A DNA stretch of 64,000 bases from Facklamia miroungae (GTDB lineage: Bacteria; Bacillota; Bacilli; Lactobacillales; Aerococcaceae): assembly GCF_012396555.1 (NCBI RefSeq), contig NZ_JAAXPS010000003.1, forward strand, positions 228,645 through 292,644. The letters run 5' to 3'. Below are positions 56,711-64,000 of this stretch, in pieces (position 1 is the stretch's first letter; each line of letters starts with the position of its first letter). A model generated the notes under the pieces. It had not been told where the DNA came from, did no database searches, and saw nothing but the letters and a program-made list of their open reading frames with translations. The translations under genes and the position numbers were made by a program.

Positions 56711-57171
56711 TTCTTGTTTTCGATTCTTCTTTTAATATCATCAATTTGACCCAAATTTATTGGATTTTACATTTGTTAAAATATAAATACTTTAGTAGTT
56801 TCTTCAATCCAAGTATCTATTGGAGTCCTTGCATCATATTACTTTTCTAGCGTCATGAAACATACTGGTAGTTTCTTTAATGTCAGCCTATTCACTTAGA
56901 AGGCCGATTATAAAGTTTACTTTTCAATTTTAGGGTTATTTTATTAGAACAATAATTTCCTTCAGGTCCTTTTCTCTTGCAAATCCAATTGGTGTATTAT
57001 CATCAATTAAAAATAGAATAGGAAAAAACCACTTATTTTTTTTTAATAAGCGGGAACTTTCCCAGTACTGAAAGGGTTATTAGGAAGTAAATATTTGATA
57101 GGCTCTACTTTGTTTAATATAATGAAATGAAGATTCTTAGAATAATAAATACATATAAAGGGGAGAATATA
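56711..57171. other. Spacer with decayed minus-strand coding traces
   Basis: No intact gene. On the minus strand, short pieces such as DDNTPIGFAREKDLKEIIVL and FHDARKVI suggest a lost gene, which I cannot identify. The right end has TATAAT-like sequence and the AAGGGGAG ribosome binding site of the PLD gene. Confidence 0.4.
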
Positions 57172-58473
57172 ATGCTAAAATTACACAATCAGCCTTTTGA
57201 TGGATCATTTGGGGAAATAATAAAGGACTGGTTAAAACAATCAAACGGTGATTTTTATGTAATTTCTGCCTTTGCTAAAAACTCAGGTGTATTATTGCTT
57301 GGGAAAGAAGTTGAAAAGTTAAGACAAAATGGAGGAACAGCAACTTTCATTGTTGGAATTGACCTAGAAGGAACATCTGTAGAAGCTTTAAAGAACTTAT
57401 TGAGAATTTCTGATAATCTTTATGTCGTTCATTCAGAAAATATCGTTACTTTTCACCCTAAAATATATTCCTTAATTGAAAATGACACGATAAAATTAGC
57501 TGTAGGGTCTAATAATCTTACAAAGGGTGGTTTATATAATAACTTTGAAAGCTCAATGATTACATATAAGTCTCTAGGGGAAGTTTCTATAGAGCAAGAG
57601 TTAAAAAAAACAATTAAAAATTTCACCAAAGATGAAAATGATTTTGTAATGTCTATTAAATCCGAAAATGATATTGAAGAGTTACATGGTATGGGTTATA
57701 TCAAGCTTGAAAGAGAGCTTCAAATTGAAATTATCAATAAAAAAGCTAAGACACCAAGCGAGAAAAAAGAACCTGAAGAGAAAAAATTCGGGAAGATAAA
57801 AGTAATAAACTCAACTAACAATAAAAGACCAGAAACTAATGATGAGGATGCTGATCAAAAACTTAAGGTTGAATCGGGAAGTGAACTAGTAACAACCGCT
57901 CCTAAAACTGATAACACTTCAAAGGATGTAGATACTCAATCACCTATAATGATATCAGGTAGTGAGGAGCAAGTTATTAATGATGTTTTCTGGTTTGAGG
58001 CCAGAAAGCTGACGGGTGGTTCTAGAAACATATTAGATTTATCAAAGAGTGGAAATCTGCAAGAAGGATCTGCAGAAGAAACTACCTACTTTAAAAACCA
58101 TGATGAAGTTCATGGTGGTGTTAAGTTTTTTGGTTTAGATCCGGAAAAACCTTCTGAAAAAGATATTACTTTAAATTTTAATGGGGAAAATTATGCTCCT
58201 GCAACTATAAAATATGCTGAAGGTAACTCTAACTGGAGAATACAGATTAAAGGTTATAATAAGAATAATATACCTATAACCAGCGTAATTGGTACCAACA
58301 TGATTGACCAAATACTAATGTTTGAAGGTGTAAGTGATGAACAATATATACTGAACATTATACCTCATGACAAGCTAAACCTTCTTCAGGAAAATAGTGT
58401 TTTCTGGGCAACAAATGGAAGAAGTAGCACTGGCCGTAAGTTTGGATATATTATTAAAGAGTTAGAAGAATAG
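57172..58473 (+). CDS. PLD-family nuclease with C-terminal DNA-binding domain (BfiI/NgoAVII-like)
   Basis: A 433-residue protein. Residues 1-180 are a phospholipase-D-type nuclease with one HxK motif, TFHPKIYSL (His95, Lys97), and VGSNNLTKGG (about 111-120). One motif per chain means the active site forms in a dimer, as in BfiI. A charged linker (about 195-270) joins a C-terminal domain (VFWFEARKLTGGSRNILDLS to FGYIIKELEE) that resembles the B3-like DNA-reading domain of BfiI, NgoAVII and CglI enzymes. I start at ATG 57172, with AAGGGGAG upstream. It converges on two methyltransferase genes. Probable sequence-specific restriction enzyme; the target is unknown. Confidence 0.72.
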   Translation: MLKLHNQPFDGSFGEIIKDWLKQSNGDFYVISAFAKNSGVLLLGKEVEKLRQNGGTATFIVGIDLEGTSVEALKNLLRISDNLYVVHSENIVTFHPKIYSLIENDTIKLAVGSNNLTKGGLYNNFESSMITYKSLGEVSIEQELKKTIKNFTKDENDFVMSIKSENDIEELHGMGYIKLERELQIEIINKKAKTPSEKKEPEEKKFGKIKVINSTNNKRPETNDEDADQKLKVESGSELVTTAPKTDNTSKDVDTQSPIMISGSEEQVINDVFWFEARKLTGGSRNILDLSKSGNLQEGSAEETTYFKNHDEVHGGVKFFGLDPEKPSEKDITLNFNGENYAPATIKYAEGNSNWRIQIKGYNKNNIPITSVIGTNMIDQILMFEGVSDEQYILNIIPHDKLNLLQENSVFWATNGRSSTGRKFGYIIKELEE

Positions 58474-58475
58474 AA

Positions 58476-60746
58476 CTATTTGTTATTAGAGTAGTAAGCA
58501 AGAAAATTGCTTGCTATTCTTTTTATTTCTTCATCGTTAGTTTGATATAATTTTGCTATTAATTCATCAATCTCTTTTTCACATTCCATTATTTTACTCG
58601 ATTTATAAGCATAAACTTTACTATTAAATAAATCAGAAACCCTAGGATCATTTCTATATAACCAGCCAATTCTAACTTTTATATGTTCATATATACTAGT
58701 TTTATAACCTTTATAAGTGACAATTTTATCAAAGTCCTTAATCTCGGGTACAGGTATATCTTTTATAACTGATTGAGTCAAATCAATTCCAGGCATTTTT
58801 AATCTTACAATGTAATCAAAGATAACACTATTAAATATTGCTAAAATTATAATAGTTTTCTTTTCGTCATTAGCTTGTAAGAACTGTATAGATTGAGCTG
58901 TAGGCATAAAAGGTAATACTGTAGCAAGCATAGTTCTTTTGTTAGTGGTTGAGGTCAAACTTCTCCACATTATAGTGAATATATCAGAGTAATTTTTAGA
59001 AATCTTTTTCCAGAAATTTTGGTTAATATAATATCTGGATTCAGGAATTTGTTTGCTATTCGTCTGTAGGATAGAAGATGCTTTAGGCTTATATCTATCT
59101 TCATAACTCTTTCCTTTATAGGTTGAATACATTGAGTCATATCTTTCAATAAATTTACCTTCATAAATAGGTATTCCGTCTTCTGGTTTTGTTCCAATAT
59201 GCTCGGAATGATTTGTTAAGTGAACTAGTCTTCCGAAATATACATTCGGAAAAACTTCATCAAAAGTTCTAAATTTCTTTGAAACTCTTAATAAAAATTC
59301 GAATTCTTTCATATTATCACAGTTTGGTATCATCCTATTTGTTGGGTTAATTTTTACAAGGTTATCTCCAGTGATATCGATTTCTTGAATATCTTTATAA
59401 TCATCAGAATTTCTTATTCCGCTTCGAAGACTAAAGAATTTATTGTTAGTTTTTGAAGAAATTACAAAAGCAAACTCTTCTCGAGAGTCTATCGGAAATA
59501 TTTTTTCTGAATTAATAAAAATATCTACACTTTCCAAGTGTTTCTCATCAACTAAATGCCTGAATAGTTTTCCATTAGCAGGTGTTTTAACCATTGATGA
59601 TTTAACCAATAATCCTACGCTTCCACATTCATTTAGTATATTGTATGATAACTCGTAAAATAAACTATATGTATTTAATTCTCCATAAAGAGAATATTTA
59701 AGCCGCGGGTTAGATTTTAAATTCTTTTTAACACTATCATAATCTGACTTATATTCTTTATAATAAGCATAGTTTTTAGGGCTTATTTCTTTATATTCGT
59801 CTATTAAAATTTTTCTTTCATTTTTTCTAGCCACATTAGATATCTCAGGATTAAATATACTAAAAAAGTTTCTTTCTTCAAACCTTATTTTCTCCCAGGG
59901 AGGGTTGCCAAGTACAATATCAAAACCATTAATTTTAGATAACTTATCTATAATAGACATACTTTTATTATAAAATCTATTTTGACTTGCTAACTCCTCT
60001 AAATTAGAGCCTTCACACTCATTCAAAAGAGGATTACCTAAAATTAGATTTAACCTTGAGCAATCTAAGTTATATTTATTTGAGATATTAAATTCAGAAA
60101 TTAATAGAGCTACTGGATCAACATCTGAACCATATAAGTTTTCTATGACCGTGCTGATAAATTGCTCATTAGAGCTAACATGGCTTTTAACAACTTCTAA
60201 ATAAGACGTTAGGAATACACCAGAGCCTACGGATAAATCAGCTACCCTTAAAGTTGAAACCCAATCCAAAAATTCTTTACTTTTAGTATCAATGCCCGAT
60301 GGCTTATTATTCTTTAAAAATGTTAAGAAGGTTTTTTCGGTAAGAAAGTAGGACAAATCTTCAGGTGTGTAATATGCCCCTAAATTATCTCTGTGTTGTT
60401 TATCTACTACATATACGTACTTTTCTCCATTCCAAACTATATCATCCGCTAATAATAGTTGATAAATATTGGATAGGTCTATCTTTTGAATCTTATCTTT
60501 TAAAAAGATATTCAGCTCTTCTTGATGCTCAGTAAAGAACTGGCTATTTAAAACCTCATCTTCGAACTTCCACTTCAAACCATTAGACTTTTTAAGAAGG
60601 TAAGCTAGGCTATTAATGATCTGATAATTTAATTGATTTTTCTTAATAACCAAGTCTCTCCATAGCATTCTTCCTTCTTGATTTATGTTATCAATAATTA
60701 GTTTTTCTATGTTTAAGACAATCTTGTCATGCCAGTTTTTATTCAT
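58476..60746 (-). CDS. Adenine-type DNA methyltransferase, Eco57I-like
   Basis: A 756-residue protein. A helical N-terminal region (1-110) leads to LGAYYTPEDLSYFLTEK, the AdoMet motif VADLSVGSGVFLTSYLEVV (about 164) and the catalytic DIVLGNPPWEKIRFEE (about 275-290). The C-terminal half (about 400-740) looks like a TaqI-type target-recognition domain and ends in a helical tail. NPPW is found in m6A enzymes. I start at ATG 60746, with GTGAGG upstream; it overlaps the previous gene by 8 bp, so translation is coupled. Large size suggests that recognition is built into this protein. Confidence 0.82.
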   Translation of the reverse strand: MNKNWHDKIVLNIEKLIIDNINQEGRMLWRDLVIKKNQLNYQIINSLAYLLKKSNGLKWKFEDEVLNSQFFTEHQEELNIFLKDKIQKIDLSNIYQLLLADDIVWNGEKYVYVVDKQHRDNLGAYYTPEDLSYFLTEKTFLTFLKNNKPSGIDTKSKEFLDWVSTLRVADLSVGSGVFLTSYLEVVKSHVSSNEQFISTVIENLYGSDVDPVALLISEFNISNKYNLDCSRLNLILGNPLLNECEGSNLEELASQNRFYNKSMSIIDKLSKINGFDIVLGNPPWEKIRFEERNFFSIFNPEISNVARKNERKILIDEYKEISPKNYAYYKEYKSDYDSVKKNLKSNPRLKYSLYGELNTYSLFYELSYNILNECGSVGLLVKSSMVKTPANGKLFRHLVDEKHLESVDIFINSEKIFPIDSREEFAFVISSKTNNKFFSLRSGIRNSDDYKDIQEIDITGDNLVKINPTNRMIPNCDNMKEFEFLLRVSKKFRTFDEVFPNVYFGRLVHLTNHSEHIGTKPEDGIPIYEGKFIERYDSMYSTYKGKSYEDRYKPKASSILQTNSKQIPESRYYINQNFWKKISKNYSDIFTIMWRSLTSTTNKRTMLATVLPFMPTAQSIQFLQANDEKKTIIILAIFNSVIFDYIVRLKMPGIDLTQSVIKDIPVPEIKDFDKIVTYKGYKTSIYEHIKVRIGWLYRNDPRVSDLFNSKVYAYKSSKIMECEKEIDELIAKLYQTNDEEIKRIASNFLAYYSNNK

Positions 60747-63426
60747 GTTTAACCTCACAAATGACCTTATCTTTAACTTCTAGTACAGGAGAACCCATAA
60801 ATATTTCATTATGTATTACATTAAAACTATTTCTTATCCAATTTTTTATAAAATCTTCATCTTGTTCAAAATACATAGTTAGATATTCTACAAGCTCTTC
60901 TATATGTGTTTTTGACACTTCTAACCCTTTAGATACAGAATATTTAAAGTGACTTAGAATCAAATTATGGAGAATTAAGTTCTTGTACTTACTAAGTATA
61001 AGCTCAAATTTATCTAAATCTTTTTTTATGTAAGAACTTACTGAAAAAGGATTTGTTTCTAATTGCATGGAAATAAACTCTAAAGGGCCATCAACACCAA
61101 TTTCGTGTTTATTTAATCGGACTTTTTTTATAGCTCCTACTAAGTCAGTACATTTATCCCATTTTTTATCAACTTCTTCAAGGTTAATTATTTTATTTTT
61201 TTTTAATGTATAAGCTGGAAATCCAATTTCATCATACATATGGCCAATATTTTCTTTTGAAATCTCTGCTGCTGAATTTATATATTCATCAATAGATTGT
61301 TCGGCATTTAACCTCCGTAACTCAGCATCTATCTCAATATTTACTATATATTTTGCAGCCTCATTTAAATTTTTAGGAAGAACACTTAATAAACTGTCAT
61401 TGTATTCAAAATTATTAGGTCTATTACTTAAAACAATTTTCTTTGATTCAATACAAATCTTTGAAAGTGTGGTCAAATATTCAGAGTTAACAATGTCTTC
61501 TGTTATAGGTAAACCTCCAATATATCCAGCCGCAATGGTTAATTTTGGTGAGAGAGCTCTCATAAAATAAGATGCAAGTAAACTATTTAAGTATGCCAGC
61601 ATAGCAAAATGATTACCCTTTATCATGCGAATACCTGGACCAGAAGCAATAAATATTTGGCTTTCGAGTAATAGTCTGACATTTAGTCCGCTTGTGCCAG
61701 TATCGCTAAAAACAAGCTCTGTATTATCGAAATGCTTAACATTTCTTAGTGCATGTCCTTTTTGATTTTTTATGTACTCTGCATCTTCACCCCATTTAAC
61801 AACATATCTATTTAAACCCTGCCACTTTGAGTATCCGCCACCTTTACTAACTAAAATCCATTCAGAGTCGTTAAAATGCTCCCAGAAATACCCTACAAGC
61901 TCTTTGTTATTACCTGTAGAAGTTCCTTGCATAGGCACTGCAAAGTCTGAAACTTTTAAGCCTGAGTAATAGAAGTCTTTAAATGTTCCAAAATTTAAAA
62001 AATCAAATCTATATTTCTCATTTGATAGGATGATATCTTGTTTAATTTTAATATTAGATATGTTTGAGTTATTTAAGGCATGTGCCTTTCTTGATATATT
62101 TAGTTTCTTTAAATTTTTGAAAGAAATATAGTTATTATTACTATTTCTAAAGTTATGGAATTTTAAAAGAGCAACATTAGATTTCTCGCCAGACAAATCA
62201 AAAAAAGCTCCTGATCCAAGATCAACTATATCTTCAACATAGTGTTCATTTAAGAATTTTTTTCTAAATTCAGCAAATGTCTTTAAAAACATCCATGCGT
62301 TTTGAACCACCATTAATGAAACACCGTTTTTGGTTAAAAAATCAGAGGCTTTTTCAATGAAGGCCACACACACATCGCTATTTGAAAGTGGAAAGTTTTC
62401 ATTTAAAAACTTACTTAAGCTTTCATTCATTCCTTTTTTAGTAGCGAAGGGTGGGTTAGTAATGACTACATCAAAAGAATTATATAAACCTCTTATTTTA
62501 ATAGTTTCATCAGATATAGTATTATATAGATTTATTTCATTAGATAGGCTTCCAGTTATAGATCCATTAGTAGTATAGTATATATTGGGTTTTATTGATT
62601 GCCATAAATCATGGTCTAAAGTATTAACATGTTTAGATAATTCCTTTATACAAGCAATACGAAGATTTAATGTTGCAATAAAAGCTAGATCTTTATCTAT
62701 ATCTATGCCTACAACATTTTCAAGATGTTTATTTATAGAATCAATATCTTTGCAGGAATCGTCTAGATTGAATCTGTTTTCCAAAACAGAAACAAGCATA
62801 TTACCACCACCGCAACAAGGGTCGATGATACTAGATTTAAGATTCTCTATATCAATATGGTTCACTAAATAATCAATCATATATTGCTCTGTAAAAAACT
62901 GAGTTTTAGATAAAGATGTATCATCTGAAAAATATTCATTTAAATATTGGTAACTCCAAGAAAGGAGATTAATAGGACGATCAATAAGAGATTTTGTTAA
63001 ACTAGTTTCTATATATTCAAATGTTTTTGCAAAGCATTCTGTATCTATTGAATTTATTCTTATCATTTTTTCTAAACATGTTTCGCAAATTTTCTTTAAT
63101 TCATCTTCCTCAAACATAATGATGTTTTTTAAAAGTAAACAGTTTAGGGATGTAAGAAAATAAGTACGAAGCTCTGAATCACTGCAAGAATTTTCAGTTA
63201 ATTTTGAGAATGTATTTATAATCGATTTCAATTTCCTTCTATTTTTTATATCACTTGAGATATTTTTTTTATTTTGCTTGGAAGGGTTTATTGCACTTTC
63301 TGGGATTAACCAAACACCGCTTTTCTTAGCTGCCCCTTCTATTCTTCCTTCAGATGCTAAAAACTGTATGCGTCTTTCTGATAGTCCCCATTTTTTAGAA
63401 ATCTCACTAATTGTATTGAATTTCAT
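60739..63426 (-). CDS. Helix-turn-helix/N6-adenine DNA methyltransferase fusion
   Basis: An 895-residue protein. Residues 3-45 form a MerR/excisionase-like helix-turn-helix: TISEISKKWGLSERRIQFLA followed by KKSGVWLIPESA. The methyltransferase part has SKTQFFTEQYMIDYLVNHI (about 164), the AdoMet motif IIDPCCGGGNMLVSVLENR (about 200) and VVITNPPFATKKG (about 320). The rest (about 400-895) is a probable target-recognition and helical part. The N-terminal reader may control expression from the palindrome 55 bp upstream or help in recognition. I start at ATG 63426 (GAGGTG upstream). First gene of a two-methyltransferase operon, convergent with the PLD nuclease. Confidence 0.82.
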   Translation of the reverse strand: MKFNTISEISKKWGLSERRIQFLASEGRIEGAAKKSGVWLIPESAINPSKQNKKNISSDIKNRRKLKSIINTFSKLTENSCSDSELRTYFLTSLNCLLLKNIIMFEEDELKKICETCLEKMIRINSIDTECFAKTFEYIETSLTKSLIDRPINLLSWSYQYLNEYFSDDTSLSKTQFFTEQYMIDYLVNHIDIENLKSSIIDPCCGGGNMLVSVLENRFNLDDSCKDIDSINKHLENVVGIDIDKDLAFIATLNLRIACIKELSKHVNTLDHDLWQSIKPNIYYTTNGSITGSLSNEINLYNTISDETIKIRGLYNSFDVVITNPPFATKKGMNESLSKFLNENFPLSNSDVCVAFIEKASDFLTKNGVSLMVVQNAWMFLKTFAEFRKKFLNEHYVEDIVDLGSGAFFDLSGEKSNVALLKFHNFRNSNNNYISFKNLKKLNISRKAHALNNSNISNIKIKQDIILSNEKYRFDFLNFGTFKDFYYSGLKVSDFAVPMQGTSTGNNKELVGYFWEHFNDSEWILVSKGGGYSKWQGLNRYVVKWGEDAEYIKNQKGHALRNVKHFDNTELVFSDTGTSGLNVRLLLESQIFIASGPGIRMIKGNHFAMLAYLNSLLASYFMRALSPKLTIAAGYIGGLPITEDIVNSEYLTTLSKICIESKKIVLSNRPNNFEYNDSLLSVLPKNLNEAAKYIVNIEIDAELRRLNAEQSIDEYINSAAEISKENIGHMYDEIGFPAYTLKKNKIINLEEVDKKWDKCTDLVGAIKKVRLNKHEIGVDGPLEFISMQLETNPFSVSSYIKKDLDKFELILSKYKNLILHNLILSHFKYSVSKGLEVSKTHIEELVEYLTMYFEQDEDFIKNWIRNSFNVIHNEIFMGSPVLEVKDKVICEVKHE

Positions 63427-63841
63427 TTCCACACCTCATGTTCGTCAAAACGAATAGATTATTGATAATTCCTCATCATTTTAACATATAGAATATGTTA
63501 AACAAACACAAAATAATCATTTTTTTAGAGGTGGTTAAATTATATTTTTTTACATAATAAAATACAAAACATCTTGTATAAATATAGTGCTGAAAATTCA
63601 TTGCATAATAAGGATAATTGAACACCACATATTACATTGGCAAACCGAATAGATGAAGATAAATTTTCAAATGCATATAGCGTCGCTTAAATGAGTTATC
63701 GAGTATTATTGGATGTATTGTTGGTTTAGAAGTTATAATAGTAATAGGTGGTGATGCTGAGGTAGTATATAAAAAAGATTTAGCAGATACAAATGAAGTG
63801 AATTATGAAAATAATAATTAAAAAGGCTAAAGGATATGAGG
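63427..63841. other. Promoter region of the methyltransferase operon and gene remnant
   Basis: The left part holds the operon promoter and a perfect inverted repeat at 63481-63501. Further right, an open piece without a start (about 63685-63810, + strand) encodes LSSIIGCIVGLEVIIVIGGD and a charged tail, probably the end of a lost membrane protein. The IS element starts right after it. Confidence 0.55.
63481..63501. promoter_or_regulatory. Inverted repeat, candidate operator of the methyltransferase operon
   Basis: TTAACATAT (63481-63489), AGA, ATATGTTAA (63493-63501): perfect 9-bp arms with a 3-base gap, 55 bp upstream of the methyltransferase start. On the minus strand it overlaps a TTAAAATGATG stretch that can serve as the -10 region. 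It suits an autoregulated restriction system. Confidence 0.6.
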
Positions 63842-64000
63842 TGACCCCCAAAAGTTAGAGTTAAAAACTAACTTTTTGGGGGTCATTTTATGTCTAAAAA
63901 ATATGCTTATGAATTGAAAATAAAAGTTGTTGAAGAGTATATTGAAGGAAAATTAGGTTACAAAGCTTTAACAAAAAAATATGGGATTTCATCTCCTTCT
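63842..64000 (+). mobile_element. Left end of an IS3-family insertion sequence
   Basis: TGACCCCCAAAAGTTAG (63842-63858) is a terminal-repeat-like sequence. Most of it is repeated inverted at 63868-63885, forming a hairpin over the start of the first reading frame, as in IS150-like members. The element runs off the window. Confidence 0.75.
63890..64000 (+). CDS. IS3-family transposase OrfA (N-terminus only)
   Basis: MSKKYAYELKIKVVEEYIEG then a helix-turn-helix (YKALTKKYGISSPS) is the usual start of the OrfA DNA-binding subunit of IS3/IS150 elements. The rest is outside the window, so I cannot tell whether it is intact. Confidence 0.8.
   Translation, partial: MSKKYAYELKIKVVEEYIEGKLGYKALTKKYGISSPS

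Noticed and set aside
57172..63426. DISARM or BREX system
   Set aside because: A PLD protein and methyltransferases are shared with DISARM, but there is no DrmA helicase or DUF1998 protein, and no BrxC, PglZ or BrxL for BREX.

Overview
This is a low-GC Firmicute chromosome segment, most likely Lactobacillales. The evidence is a complete mevalonate-to-IPP gene set with a type 2 isomerase, a murB-potABCD operon, a copYZA copper operon, an LPXTG-anchored surface protein and strong AGGAGG ribosome binding sites. A member of the Aerococcaceae would fit, but I cannot fix the genus from sequence alone.

Positions 1 to about 31.2 kb are ordinary chromosome with intact, tightly packed genes. In order they are: a partial exopolyphosphatase; a nucleoside deoxyribosyltransferase; copYZA with two cop boxes; a DUF4349 lipoprotein; pta; a cell-wall-anchored amidase; a DUF4430 lipoprotein; tsaE-GNAT; murB-potABCD; a small unknown protein; a GtrB-like glycosyltransferase; a CpXC protein; a flavodoxin-rpiA-pdp-ECF S-component operon; pyrF-pyrE-MFS behind a PyrR-type attenuator; mvaK1-mvaD-mvaK2-fni; coaA; and a guaA that encodes only the ATP-pyrophosphatase half of GMP synthase.

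Positions 31.2 to 50.65 kb form a visibly A+T-rich genomic island inserted at the 3' end of guaA. The last bases of guaA (GAGTGGGAATA) recur in the same orientation at 37215, 46807 and 49265, and as GAGTGGGAGTA at 50638. The last copy lies inside a degenerate, about 165-bp second copy of the guaA 3' end. The repeats cut the island into four segments: (a) a decaying regulator, ABC transporter, CPBP and zinc-ribbon cassette; (b) an intact type I restriction-modification operon (xre-hsdM-hsdS-hsdR) that runs on into a zinc-ribbon protein, a membrane protein and a Kiwa-like pair (DUF4868 KwaB-like plus a multi-spanning KwaA-like protein); (c) broken genes that include a HEPN-type protein; (d) a secreted TIM-barrel glycosidase-like protein. 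This looks like repeated insertion at one site, building a stack of cargo modules.

Positions 50.65 to 57 kb are wreckage of another mobile element. It holds a response regulator and a histidine kinase with stops, an RDD protein, a RepA_N-type replication initiator fragment, a broken DnaC-like ATPase and a truncated IS256-family transposase.

Positions 57.2 to 63.4 kb hold an intact second restriction-like locus. A PLD-family nuclease with a probable C-terminal DNA-binding domain converges on two overlapping adenine-type DNA methyltransferases, one of which has its own N-terminal helix-turn-helix. No helicase is present. The window ends inside an IS3-family insertion sequence. The best candidates for something new are the RM-Kiwa composite operon and the PLD/two-methyltransferase locus.
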